From: Mycolicibacter heraklionensis
GTDB lineage: Bacteria; Actinomycetota; Actinomycetes; Mycobacteriales; Mycobacteriaceae
Direction of reading: 5' to 3'
NCBI RefSeq assembly: GCF_019645815.1
Contig: NZ_CP080997.1
Span: 2,298,880-2,362,879, forward strand
DNA: 64,000 nucleotides
Shown: positions 18,107 to 27,315 of the stretch, piece by piece
Numbering within the stretch: position 1 is the first letter of the stretch
How the letters are laid out: the number at the start of each line of letters is the position of its first letter
Translations under genes and position numbers: made by a program
Notes under the pieces: generated by a model
The model's input: only the letters and a program-made list of their open reading frames with translations
Database searches by the model: none
What the model was told of the DNA's origin: nothing

Positions 18107-18670
18107 ATGCAGAACCACACTTACCTGACTTACGAAGAGTTCGGGCGGAAGTTCTTCGAGATCGCGGTCACCGAAGAACGAGTGGCAGCTGCGTTCGCCG
18201 ACATCGCCGGTGACGAGTTCGAGATGCCCACCATGCGGCAGGGGCCGGGCGGCATCGCCAAGGTCACCGCGAAGGTGCGGGTCCAACAGCCCCGGGTGGC
18301 ACGTGGCCTGGGCGACCTGCTGACGTTCGCGATCCACATTCCGTTGGAGATCGACCTGCTCATCGACTTGCGCCTGGACAAGCAACGGTTCACGGTGGCC
18401 GGCGACATCGCCCTGCGCGCCACCGCGCGCGCCGCCGAACCACTGCTGCTGATCATCGACGTGCCTAAACCGCGGTCCTCCGACATCACCGTCGAGGTGT
18501 CGTCGACGTCCATCCGTGGCGAGCTGCTGCGAATCTTCGCCGGCGTCGACGGGGAGATCCGCCGATTCATCGCGCACTACGTGGCGGCCGAGATCGACAG
18601 TCCGCAGTCCCAGCGGGCGCAGATCATCGACGTGGCCGAGCAGCTGGACTCCGCCTGGACCGGAATCTGA
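18107..18670 (+). CDS. Conserved protein of unknown function
   Basis: A 187-residue soluble protein beginning MQNHTYLTYEEFGRKFFEIAV. It has no signal peptide or membrane segment. The middle (RGLGDLLTFAIHIPLEIDLLIDLRLDKQRFTVAGDI) is beta-rich, and the C terminus is helical. No family was recognised. The frame is open upstream into gntR, but the ATG at 18107 is the first start after the gntR stop at 18092. With only 14 bp between, it may be cotranscribed with the fad cassette. Confidence 0.65.
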   Translation: MQNHTYLTYEEFGRKFFEIAVTEERVAAAFADIAGDEFEMPTMRQGPGGIAKVTAKVRVQQPRVARGLGDLLTFAIHIPLEIDLLIDLRLDKQRFTVAGDIALRATARAAEPLLLIIDVPKPRSSDITVEVSSTSIRGELLRIFAGVDGEIRRFIAHYVAAEIDSPQSQRAQIIDVAEQLDSAWTGI

Positions 18671-18689
18671 CCACGCGCCCGTGCGATCC

Positions 18690-19085
18690 CTAGGGGTAGG
18701 GGATTGCGGGGATGGCCGGAATCGCCGGGATGGCGGGAATCGCCGGGATTGCCGGAATCGCGGGAACTGCCGGGACGGCGGGCGCAGACGGGGCCCGAGG
18801 TACCGCCGGAGCCGCCGGTGCCTGTTTGGCAGTGGGTTCGACCACCGGAGCAGCACTGGTGAGCGGGGCATCCGGCAGCGCAGTCGGGCCGGGTTCGGAC
18901 TCGCTGCCGCCGCTGTCGGCCGGCGGGCTCGGCGCCAACGGCGCTGCGGGTGCCTCGGTGACTTCGCCGTAGGTGTCTTCCTCGGACTCGCTGTCGCAGC
19001 CGCCGCAGGCGGTCGCCACCGCACCCACGGCCAGTCCGACCACCACCACCGACAGGACTGACTTCCCGATACCGCGACCGCGCAT
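18690..19085 (-). CDS. Putative lipoprotein with C-terminal Pro-Ala-Ile repeat
   Basis: The 131-residue precursor has a basic start (MRGRGIGKS), a hydrophobic stretch and a lipobox-like VATAC followed by GGC, so it is probably acylated at that cysteine and membrane-anchored. After an acidic segment the rest is Pro/Ala-rich and ends in about seven consecutive PAI triplets. The DNA there is a short-unit tandem repeat. No functional domain is seen. Confidence 0.68.
   Translation of the reverse strand: MRGRGIGKSVLSVVVVGLAVGAVATACGGCDSESEEDTYGEVTEAPAAPLAPSPPADSGGSESEPGPTALPDAPLTSAAPVVEPTAKQAPAAPAVPRAPSAPAVPAVPAIPAIPAIPAIPAIPAIPAIPYP
18706..18780. repeat. Tandem 9-bp repeat encoding Pro-Ala-Ile
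   Basis: Imperfect 9-bp units of the form GCCGGGATG / GCGGGAATC run through the 3' end of the lipoprotein gene and encode PAI/PAV triplets. Unit length is a multiple of three, so slippage would change the repeat number without a frameshift. Confidence 0.7.
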
Positions 19086-19207
19086 GGATTCTCCCCGTTG
19101 TTCCGTTGCCTCATGTCACCCTACGACGCGCGGGTGGATTCGGCGGACGAGCCGTCAACAACATCAGACCGGGGCTGTCGGCCGTCGTAACGTCCGCAGA
19201 TGCGGCA

Positions 19208-19236
19208 CGGCCTGACCGGTGTTCCCTGTCAGGCCG
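19208..19236. terminator. Inverted repeat downstream of the molybdopterin oxidoreductase gene
   Basis: Perfect 9-bp arms CGGCCTGAC and GTCAGGCCG are separated by 11 bases, placed 18 bp past the stop of the oxidoreductase gene on the minus strand. There is no T-run, so it is a structured 3' end rather than a clear intrinsic terminator. Confidence 0.5.
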
Positions 19237-19254
19237 CGCGAACTCTGGTTCGGC

Positions 19255-21153
19255 TCAGATCGTCTGATGGCGACCGAAGAACTTGTGATCTTCGCTATAG
19301 CCACCGTGGCCGCTGCCGATCTCCTTGTAGCTCTCCACGAACTCGATGCCCTTGATCCACTTCACCAGCTTGTAGCCGTGCTGCAGCTCGTTGCGCAGCC
19401 GCAGCGGCCGGCCGTGCATGTAGGGCAGTGGCTGGTCGTTCATGTTGTAGGCCAGCATCGACATGTGGTGCCACATCTGGTCGACCGGGTGGGCGTTGTA
19501 GAAAATGCCGCCGGTGGCGCCCAGGCCCATCGAGTAGAAGATCGCCCATTTAGCCTGGGGAAGCGGTTTGACGATGTTCATGATCGTCGACATCTGCACG
19601 CCGCCCCACTTGGCTACGCCGGACCAGGCCTGCACGCACATGTGCTGGGTGATCTGGTCGTGATACGGGAGGGCCTTGAGATCCTCCAGCGAGAACTCCA
19701 TCGGGTTCTCGACCAGGCCGTAGACCTTCAGTCGCCAGTCCTTGAAGTCGTTTGCCTCGTACTCCTTGTACTCGACGGTCTCGGGCAGCCGGCCGTTGCG
19801 CCAGTGGAACGGTGAGATGTCGGCCTCGGTGAACGTCCCGGGCTTCGGGTCGAGCTTTTCCAACGCCCGCTGGAACGGCCCGATCAGGGCGTATCCGATC
19901 TTTTGGACGACTCGCGGGTAGCGCAGGGTCAGCGGCGTGGCGGCGATCCACCCGGCTGCGCAGATCACGAATGCCACCGAGAAGACGCCGAACCCGACCC
20001 AGCTGTGGTCGTCGCGGGCGGCAAACATGTGATTGAGGTTCACCAGCGCTTCGGTGGCGAACACCATCGTGACGTGCACGAGGATGAACAACAGGAAGTA
20101 GACCAGTACCACGAAGTGCAGTGACCGGGCGATCTGCAGGTTCAGTCGCATGTGCTTGCTGATCAACCCCAACCGTTGTGACAGTGCCGGCGACATCCCC
20201 AGGGCGGTGATCAGTGCAGCCGGAGCCGCGACGAACACCGTGACGAAGTAGGAGATCATCTGCAGCGAGTTGTAGTTGGTCCAGGTGTGGTCGGTCGGCC
20301 AGTCCAGCGAGGCGTACTGGATGGCGACCGAAGCCGCATTCGGCAAGACGTCGAAGCTGGTCGGCACAATGCGGTGCCACTGACCGGTGGTGAACAGCAG
20401 GACGTAGAACACTGCGCCGTTGAGCAGCCACAACACGCCCAAGCCCAGATGCCACCACCGGGCCAGCCCGATCGAGTGCCGGAACCCCGGCAGCCCGAAC
20501 TGCGCGGGCAGGGCGACGGTGTCGGCGTTGGCCGTCCAGTACGGGTCGTCTGGAACCGGCGGTCCCACCCGCAGCCATTCGTCCTTGCCAGGAGTGGAGT
20601 TACGGCTGAAGTACAGCCTCGGATGGTCGCAGAGAATCTGGATGCCGGCTCGGATGATGAAGATCATCATGAACAGGTTGAAAAAGTGCGTCCACCCGGC
20701 CCAGGCGGGGATTCCCCCTGCGAACTCCGACGACGCGGCGCTGCCCGGATACCGTGTGATGAAGTCCTCAACGGCGGGGATATTGCGAACGCCCTTACCG
20801 ATCGCGATCATCGCCACCAGCCCGACGAAGCCGATCGGGATCAGCCAGAGCAGGTTGAACCACTTGTCCCGGCCGATACGTAGGTGCGGGGCCACCGCAC
20901 GCCGGGTCAGGTCGAAACCACCACCGTAGGTCTCGACGTCGACGGTCTCGTTGTGGTTCTTGTGAATTTCTGCCCGGTAACCCTGTTCCAGTTCCAGCTC
21001 GACGTCGACGACATCAGCGGAGTAGTTGACCGGGCGAGTCGTCTCTTTCGTTGCTGGTGAGGTGGCCGGACCCCGCGGGTCGAGCCGTCCGTCAGCACCC
21101 TGTCCATCAATCGTGGTCACCCTTCGAAGGTAACGCAAAAACCCTCGTGACAC
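19255..21153 (-). CDS. Molybdopterin-dependent oxidoreductase fused to cytochrome b561-like membrane domain
   Basis: The roughly 630-residue protein has an N-terminal membrane part with about five to six helices (FNLLWLIPIGFVGLVAMI, FFNLFMMIFIIRAGIQI, WWHLGLGVLWLLNGAVFYVLL, SLHFVVLVYFLLFILVHVTMVF). Histidines in or near the helices are suited to haem binding. The C-terminal third is a sulfite-oxidase-like molybdopterin domain (YGLVENPMEFSLEDLKALPYHDQITQHMCVQAWSGVAKWGG), with the likely Mo-ligating cysteine in QHMCVQAW. It resembles mycobacterial Rv0218-type proteins. The substrate is unknown. The start is uncertain: GTG at 21153 or GTG at 21120. Confidence 0.83.
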   Translation of the reverse strand: MSRGFLRYLRRVTTIDGQGADGRLDPRGPATSPATKETTRPVNYSADVVDVELELEQGYRAEIHKNHNETVDVETYGGGFDLTRRAVAPHLRIGRDKWFNLLWLIPIGFVGLVAMIAIGKGVRNIPAVEDFITRYPGSAASSEFAGGIPAWAGWTHFFNLFMMIFIIRAGIQILCDHPRLYFSRNSTPGKDEWLRVGPPVPDDPYWTANADTVALPAQFGLPGFRHSIGLARWWHLGLGVLWLLNGAVFYVLLFTTGQWHRIVPTSFDVLPNAASVAIQYASLDWPTDHTWTNYNSLQMISYFVTVFVAAPAALITALGMSPALSQRLGLISKHMRLNLQIARSLHFVVLVYFLLFILVHVTMVFATEALVNLNHMFAARDDHSWVGFGVFSVAFVICAAGWIAATPLTLRYPRVVQKIGYALIGPFQRALEKLDPKPGTFTEADISPFHWRNGRLPETVEYKEYEANDFKDWRLKVYGLVENPMEFSLEDLKALPYHDQITQHMCVQAWSGVAKWGGVQMSTIMNIVKPLPQAKWAIFYSMGLGATGGIFYNAHPVDQMWHHMSMLAYNMNDQPLPYMHGRPLRLRNELQHGYKLVKWIKGIEFVESYKEIGSGHGGYSEDHKFFGRHQTI

Positions 21154-21595
21154 GATATTCTGACATCAGATGCGCAGGCTTCTGACAGGAAACTCAGCTA
21201 TCGCAAGTGCGGATTTCGGTGATGTCCGGCGGCCGCCGGGCCGCCGGCTGCACTGCCGGCCGGTGGACCGGCGCGATCGTGCCGTCGAGGCGATCATTTC
21301 GGTGGGCAAGCCGCTGTTTTCTGCTGAGCAAGACACGAGTGAACTCATGCGGATCTCGCGCTTTACAGATCGTTCATCTAGCGCGGTCATAATTCAGCGA
21401 AGAACGGGCGAAGCGCGTTTCGCCATCGCCATCAGATTGCAATCTGCACCGCGGGCAGTTGTAGCGCGACACAGCTAGCATGCGCAGTGGAGAAACTTGT
21501 GACCAGGCAGGGGTAGATGACGACCTATAGGGGACCGGCACCGCGCCGTAATCCGGCAGTGCTGTCAACGCTGCGGGCTGGGGTAGGGGCGCGCC
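21154..21595. promoter_or_regulatory. Regulatory intergenic region upstream of eccB5
   Basis: A 442-bp region without a convincing gene separates the oxidoreductase gene and ESX-5. It contains a GC-rich hairpin (arms CCGGCGGCC and GGCCGCCGG, 21226-21247), an AT-rich stretch around 21340-21400, and a perfect 14-bp palindrome CAGATTGCAATCTG at 21433-21446. The palindrome lies 150 bp before the eccB5 start and is a candidate operator. The small reading frames here do not look like genes. Confidence 0.55.
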
Positions 21596-23107
21596 GTGGC
21601 TGAGGAACAGCGGGGACCCGGTTACGGACTTGGGCTGTCCACGCGTACCCAGATGACGGGGTACCAATTCCTGGCACGACGCACGGCGATGGCGTTGACC
21701 CGCTGGCAGGTTCGGATGGAAGTGGAGCCCGGCCGGCGCCAGTCGCTGGCCGTGGTGGCCTCGGTGTCCGCCGCGGCGGTCGTCTGCCTTGGTGCGCTGC
21801 TGTGGTCGTTTTTGAGTCCCTCGGGCCAGATGAACGAATCGCCGATCATTGCCGACCGTGATTCCGGTGCCCTCTATGTGCGGGTGGGCGACACCATATA
21901 TCCGGCGCTGAATTTGGCCTCGGCGCGCCTGATCGCCGGCCGGGCCGACAACCCGCACAAGGTGCGCTCCACTCAAATAGCCGAGCAGCCGCACGGCCCG
22001 CTCGTCGGAATTCCTGGCGCGCCGTCGGACATCTTGCCGACAACGCCCACGACGTCCTCGTGGCTGATCTGCGACACCGTCGCCAATGTTCAGGGCGTCG
22101 GTGCGCCGTCGCCGGTGACGGTGACGGTGATCGACGGTGCCCCGGAACTCAACTCCCGCCGCCGGGTGCTGGATGGGCCCGACGCGGTGGTGCTGCGCTA
22201 CGGCAATGACTCCTGGGTGGTTCGCCAGGGCCGCCGCTCGCGCATCGACGCCGCCGACCGGGCTGTGTTGCTGCCGCTGGGGCTGACTCCCGAGCAGGTC
22301 GACCACGCCCGGCCGATGAGCCAGGCGCTGTTCGACGCGTTACCGGTGGGGCCGGAGTTGGCGGTGCCCTTTGTGCCCGACGCGGGTCATCCGCCGGCCT
22401 TCCCGAATGCCCCCGGCCCGGTCGGAATGGTGTTCACCACACCGCAGTTGGCTGGGCCGCAACAGTATTCGGTGGTGCTGATGAACGGTGTGCAAACGGT
22501 GTCGTCGGTGGTGGCCCGGATTCTGCAGAACGCCGGAGCCACCGGCGGCGGCGCGCCGGCAGTGGTGACGCCGCAGGATCTGGCGAAGATGCCGGTGGTC
22601 ACCGGACTGGACCTGTCGGCTTACCCCGACGGGCCGCTTCAGGTCGTCGACATGAAGGAGAACCCCTCCACATGCTGGTGGTGGGAGCGCTCCGCCGGTG
22701 ACAGCCGGGCCCGGGTACAGGTGGTGTCGGGTCCCACGATTCCGGTGTCGCAGAAGCAGATGAACCGGGTGGTGTCCCTGGTGAAGACCAACGACACCAC
22801 TGTGCCGGAGGCTGACCGGGTCTACTTCGGTTCGGGCTACGGCAATTTCGTCGCGGTGACCGGCAACGACCCGGACGCCTCCACGCGGGAGTCGTTGTGG
22901 TGGATCTCGGCGTCGGGCGTGCGATTCGGGATTCCCGGCGATGACGAGCGCAAGGCGCTGGGCCTGGTCGGTGAACCGGCACTGGCGCCGTCGGTGGCGT
23001 TGCGCCTGCTGGCACACGGCCCGACCCTGTCCCGTCAGGATGCGCTGGTGCGTCACGACACCCTGCCAACCGATATGAGCCCAGCAGAATTGGCGGTGCC
23101 CAGATGA
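21596..23107 (+). CDS. eccB5: ESX-5 core membrane component EccB5
   Basis: EccB is a single-pass core component of the ESX-5 inner-membrane complex with a large periplasmic domain. The 503-residue protein starts at a GTG. The N-terminal TRTQMTGYQFLARRTAMALTRW segment and one membrane helix (about residues 55-80, VVASVSAAAVVCLGALLWSF) match EccB5 closely, and the periplasmic domain begins with NESPIIADRDSGALYVRVG. Its end overlaps the eccC5 start by four bases (ATGA). Confidence 0.96.
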   Translation: MAEEQRGPGYGLGLSTRTQMTGYQFLARRTAMALTRWQVRMEVEPGRRQSLAVVASVSAAAVVCLGALLWSFLSPSGQMNESPIIADRDSGALYVRVGDTIYPALNLASARLIAGRADNPHKVRSTQIAEQPHGPLVGIPGAPSDILPTTPTTSSWLICDTVANVQGVGAPSPVTVTVIDGAPELNSRRRVLDGPDAVVLRYGNDSWVVRQGRRSRIDAADRAVLLPLGLTPEQVDHARPMSQALFDALPVGPELAVPFVPDAGHPPAFPNAPGPVGMVFTTPQLAGPQQYSVVLMNGVQTVSSVVARILQNAGATGGGAPAVVTPQDLAKMPVVTGLDLSAYPDGPLQVVDMKENPSTCWWWERSAGDSRARVQVVSGPTIPVSQKQMNRVVSLVKTNDTTVPEADRVYFGSGYGNFVAVTGNDPDASTRESLWWISASGVRFGIPGDDERKALGLVGEPALAPSVALRLLAHGPTLSRQDALVRHDTLPTDMSPAELAVPR

Positions 23108-26100
23108 AACGTGGATACGCCCGGCCGACGCCGGAACGCGCGCCGGTGGTCAAGCCGGAGAACATCGTATTGCCGACGCCGCTGAGCGTGCCGCCGCCAG
23201 AAGGCAAGCCGTGGTGGCTGGTGGTGGTCGGTGTGCTCGTGGTCGGCCTGCTCGTCGGCATGGTCGCGATGACGGTGGCCAGCGGCTCCCGGATGTTCCT
23301 GGGCGCCGGCTCGATCTTCCCGATCTTCATGATCGGTGGCGTCGCGATGATGATGTTCGGCGGCCGCTTCGGCGGCGGCGCCCAGCAACTGAGCCGGCCC
23401 AAGCTCGACGCGATGCGCGCCCAGTTCATGCTCATGCTGGACCGGCTGCGCGAGTCGGCGGCGGAGTCCGCGGACAGCATGGACGCCAACTACCGGTGGT
23501 ACCACCCGGCGCCGTCCACCCTGGCTGCCGCGGTGGGGTCGTCGCGCATGTGGGAGCGCCAGCCCAACGGTAAGGACCTCAACTTCGGCCTGGCCCGAGT
23601 CGGGGTGGGGATGACCCGGCCCGAGGTCACCTGGGGTGAACCCCAGAACATGCCGACCGACATCGAGCTCGAACCGGTGACCGGTAAGGCGCTGCAGGAG
23701 TTTGGGCGCTACCAGAGCGTGGTCTACAACCTGCCGAAGATGATCTCCCTGCTGGTCGAGCCCTGGTACTCGCTGGTCGGTGACCGCGAGCAGGTGCTGG
23801 GGCTGATGCGCGCGATCATCTGCCAGCTGGCCTTCTCGCACGGGCCTGACCATCTGCGGATGGTCGTGGTGACCTCAGATGTGGCGCAGTGGGACTGGGT
23901 GAAGTGGATGCCGCACTTCGGCGATCCGCGCCGCCAGGACGCCGCGGGCAACGCCCGCATGGTCTACGGCTCGGTGCAGGACTTCGCCACCGAACACGCC
24001 GAACTGTTCTCCGGGCGCGGATCGTTCATGCCGCGTCACGCCAGCTCTTCGGCGGAGACCCCGACCCCGCACCACCTGATCATCGTGGACGGCCTGGACC
24101 CGCAGTGGGAGTACGTCAACACCACCGAGGGCATCGACGGAGTGACCTTCTTCGATCTGACCGGCGCTCCGGAGTGGCGGGGCGTTTCGCAGCGGGTGCT
24201 GCGGCTCGACGACAAGGGCATCATCAACGCCCTGCCGCGTGACCGCGACACCTGGATGGTGATCGACGACAACGAGTGGTTCTTCGCCCTCGCCGACCAG
24301 GTCAGCTCGACCGACGCCGAACAGTTCGCGCAGCGGTTGGCGCACTGGCGGCTCGCGGCGGCCTATGAGGAGATCGGCCAGAAGGTGACGCACCACATCG
24401 GTGCGCGCGACATCATGGCCTACTACGGCATCGAAGATGCCGGGCGTATCGACTTCAACGAGCTGTGGGCCAGCCGGCGCGATGCGGGCAGCCGGGGCCG
24501 GCTGCGGATTCCGTTCGGAAACCGCTCGGACAACGGCGAACTGCTGTTCCTGGACATGAAGTCTCTCGACGAGGGCGGCGACGGGCCGCACGGCGTCATG
24601 TCCGGCACCACCGGTTCCGGTAAGTCGACTCTGGTGCGCACCGTGATCGAGTCGCTGCTGCTGGCTCACCCGCCGGACGAGCTGCAGTTCGTGCTGGCCG
24701 ACCTCAAGGGCGGATCGGCGGTCAAGCCGTTCGCCGGTGTCCCGCACGTGTCGCGGATCATCACCGACCTGGAAGACGACCAGGCCCTCATGGAGCGTTT
24801 CCTGGAGGCCATGTGGGGTGAGATCGCCCGGCGAAAGACCATGTGCGACAACGCCGGTGTCGACGGCGCCAAGGAGTACAACGAGATTCGGTCGCGGATG
24901 CGGGCGCGTGGAGACGACAGCCTGCCGCCGCTGCCGATGCTGGTCGTGGTGATCGACGAGTTCTACGAGTGGTTCCGCATCATGCCCACCGCGGTGGAGG
25001 TGCTGGACTCGATCGGCCGACAGGGCCGCGCCTACTGGGTGCACCTGATGATGGCCTCGCAGACCATCGAGAGCCGCGCCGAGAAGCTCATGGAGAACAT
25101 GGGCTACCGGCTGGTGCTCAAGGCGCAGACCGCCGGCGCCGCGCAGGCCGCCGGGGTGCCCAACGCGGTGAATCTGCCGTCCAAGGCCGGCCTCGGCTAC
25201 TTCCGCAAGAGCGGTGAAGAGGTCATCCGTTTCCAGGCCGAGTTCCTGTGGCGCGACTACCACCGGGGCGGAATGCTCGACGACGAGCAGATGCCGTTGA
25301 CGCATGCCGTTGACTACATCCGGCCGCAGCTGTTCACCACCGAGTTCACTCCGCTCGAAGTCAGTGTCAGCACGCCCGAGATCGAAGCGCCCGAAGACAT
25401 TGCGGCGATCGACTCCAAGCCGGCAGCGGTCGCCGAGGCCGCCGAGGAAGAGGACTTCATCCGGACTCCCAAGGTCGGCACGGTGATCATCGATCAGCTG
25501 CGCCAGATCGACTTCGAGCCCTACCGGCTGTGGCAGCCGCCGCTCGACGTCCCGGTGACCGTCGAGGACTTGGTGAACCGCTACCTGGGTCACCCGTGGC
25601 AACAGGACTACGGCACCCGGCGCGACCTGGTGTTCCCGATCGGGGTCATCGACCGGCCGTTCAAGCACGACCAGCCGCCGTGGACGGTGGACACCTCCGG
25701 CCCCGGCGCCAACGTGCTGATCCTGGGTGCCGGTGGTTCGGGCAAGACGACCGCACTGCAGACCTTGATCTGCTCGGCGGCGTTGACGCACACTCCCGAA
25801 CAGGTCCAGTTCTACTGCCTGGCCTACAGCGGCACGTCGCTGACCACGGTCGCCGGCCTGCCGCATGTGGGCAGCGTCTGTGGTCCGACCGACCCCGACG
25901 GGGTGCGCCGCACGGTGGCCGAACTGCTGGCGCTGGTGCGGACCCGCAAGCGCAGCTTCCTGGAGAACGACGTTGCGTCGATGGACGTCTTCCGCCGGCG
26001 GAAGTTCGAGGGTGCCCCGGGAACCGTGCCCAACGATGGTTTCGGCGACGTCTATCTGGTGGTCGACAACTACCGGGCGCTCTCGGAGGACAACGAGGTG

Positions 26101-27315
26101 CTCGTCGAGCAGGTCAACCAGATCATCAACCAGGGACCCTCGTTCGGTGTGCACGTGATCGTGACGGCCGACCGCGAATCGGAGCTGCGCCCGCCGGTGC
26201 GAAGCGGTTTCGGTTCCCGGGTCGAGCTGCGTCTGGCCGCGGTCGAGGACGCCAAGCTGGTGCGCTCCCGGTTCGCCAAGGACGTCCCGGTGAAGCCGGG
26301 GCGGGGCATGGTCGCGGTCAACTATGTACGCCTCGACAGCGACCCCCAGTCCGGTCTGCACACCCTGATCGCTCGGCCCGCAATGGCCGACACCGGCGCC
26401 AAGGTGTTCGAGTCCGACAGCGTCGCGGCCGCGGTCAGCCAGGTGGCGGTGGGCCGGGTGCGCCCGGTACGGCGTCTGCCGGCGCGGTTCGGGTTGGAAG
26501 AGGTGCGCGCGGTCGCGGCCAACGACCGCCGCGAAGGAGTGGGAGCGGGCGGCATCGCCTGGGCGATCTCCGAACTCGACCTGCAGCCGGTCTATCTGAA
26601 CTTCGCCGAGAACGGTCACCTGATGGTGACCGGGCGTCGCGAATGTGGCCGCACCACCACGCTGGCCACCATCATGAGCGAGATCGAGCGGCTCTACGCG
26701 CCGGGGTCCAGCACCGCGCCGACACCCAGCCCGGACGGCCGGCCGTCGGCGCAGGTGTGGCTGATCGACCCGCGCCGGCAGCTGCTGACCACGCTGGGGT
26801 CGGACTACGTGGAGAAGTTCGCCTACAACCTAGATGGCACGGTGGCGCTCATAAACGAGTTGGCCGCCACCCTGGCCAACCGTGAACCTCCGCCGGGGCT
26901 GTCGGCCGAAGAGCTGCTGTCGCGGACCTGGTGGAGTGGGCCGGAGATCTTCTTGATCATCGACGACATCCAGCAGTTCCCGCCCGGCTTCGACTCGCCG
27001 TTCCAGAAAGCGGCGCCCTGGGTCACCCGTTCGGCCGACGTTGGGCTCCATGTGATCGCCACCCGCACCTTCGGCGGCTGGTCGTCCGCTGGCGCCGACC
27101 CGCTGCTGCGGGCCCTGCACCAGGCCAACGCACCGCTGTTGGTCATGGACGCCGACCCCGACGAGGGCTTCATCCGCGGCAAGATGAAGGGTGGCCCGCT
27201 GCCCCGTGGTCGTGGCCTGTTGATGGCCGAGGACACCGGCGTGTTCGTTCAGGTCGCCGCCACCGAACTGCGGCGGGCGCCGGCCCAAGAGCGCGCGGCC
27301 ACCCCGGCGGGCTGA
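23104..27315 (+). CDS. eccC5: ESX-5 motor ATPase EccC5 (three FtsK/SpoIIIE-type domains, unsplit)
   Basis: The 1403-residue protein drives substrate recognition and export. Two N-terminal membrane helices (PWWLVVVGVLVVGLLVGMVAM; GSIFPIFMIGGVAMMMFGG) precede a DUF-type linker and three ATPase domains. Domain 1 has a canonical Walker A GTTGSGKST near residue 500 and Walker B LVVVIDEF. Domain 2 has GAGGSGKTT near 876, with VYLVVDNY at the Walker B position. Domain 3 has the degenerate GRRECGRTT near 1175. One gene encodes all three domains, as in ESX-5. The length matches the M. tuberculosis protein (about 1390 residues). Confidence 0.97.
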   Translation: MKRGYARPTPERAPVVKPENIVLPTPLSVPPPEGKPWWLVVVGVLVVGLLVGMVAMTVASGSRMFLGAGSIFPIFMIGGVAMMMFGGRFGGGAQQLSRPKLDAMRAQFMLMLDRLRESAAESADSMDANYRWYHPAPSTLAAAVGSSRMWERQPNGKDLNFGLARVGVGMTRPEVTWGEPQNMPTDIELEPVTGKALQEFGRYQSVVYNLPKMISLLVEPWYSLVGDREQVLGLMRAIICQLAFSHGPDHLRMVVVTSDVAQWDWVKWMPHFGDPRRQDAAGNARMVYGSVQDFATEHAELFSGRGSFMPRHASSSAETPTPHHLIIVDGLDPQWEYVNTTEGIDGVTFFDLTGAPEWRGVSQRVLRLDDKGIINALPRDRDTWMVIDDNEWFFALADQVSSTDAEQFAQRLAHWRLAAAYEEIGQKVTHHIGARDIMAYYGIEDAGRIDFNELWASRRDAGSRGRLRIPFGNRSDNGELLFLDMKSLDEGGDGPHGVMSGTTGSGKSTLVRTVIESLLLAHPPDELQFVLADLKGGSAVKPFAGVPHVSRIITDLEDDQALMERFLEAMWGEIARRKTMCDNAGVDGAKEYNEIRSRMRARGDDSLPPLPMLVVVIDEFYEWFRIMPTAVEVLDSIGRQGRAYWVHLMMASQTIESRAEKLMENMGYRLVLKAQTAGAAQAAGVPNAVNLPSKAGLGYFRKSGEEVIRFQAEFLWRDYHRGGMLDDEQMPLTHAVDYIRPQLFTTEFTPLEVSVSTPEIEAPEDIAAIDSKPAAVAEAAEEEDFIRTPKVGTVIIDQLRQIDFEPYRLWQPPLDVPVTVEDLVNRYLGHPWQQDYGTRRDLVFPIGVIDRPFKHDQPPWTVDTSGPGANVLILGAGGSGKTTALQTLICSAALTHTPEQVQFYCLAYSGTSLTTVAGLPHVGSVCGPTDPDGVRRTVAELLALVRTRKRSFLENDVASMDVFRRRKFEGAPGTVPNDGFGDVYLVVDNYRALSEDNEVLVEQVNQIINQGPSFGVHVIVTADRESELRPPVRSGFGSRVELRLAAVEDAKLVRSRFAKDVPVKPGRGMVAVNYVRLDSDPQSGLHTLIARPAMADTGAKVFESDSVAAAVSQVAVGRVRPVRRLPARFGLEEVRAVAANDRREGVGAGGIAWAISELDLQPVYLNFAENGHLMVTGRRECGRTTTLATIMSEIERLYAPGSSTAPTPSPDGRPSAQVWLIDPRRQLLTTLGSDYVEKFAYNLDGTVALINELAATLANREPPPGLSAEELLSRTWWSGPEIFLIIDDIQQFPPGFDSPFQKAAPWVTRSADVGLHVIATRTFGGWSSAGADPLLRALHQANAPLLVMDADPDEGFIRGKMKGGPLPRGRGLLMAEDTGVFVQVAATELRRAPAQERAATPAG

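Noticed and set aside
21170..21478. Possible small gene upstream of eccB5
   Set aside because: No ribosome-binding site, Arg-rich composition, and it covers a hairpin and a palindrome that look regulatory.
23875..26619. 914-codon minus-strand open frame inside eccC5
   Set aside because: It is antisense to an unmistakable EccC5, has low-complexity His/Arg/Val/Gly composition, and has no ribosome-binding site.
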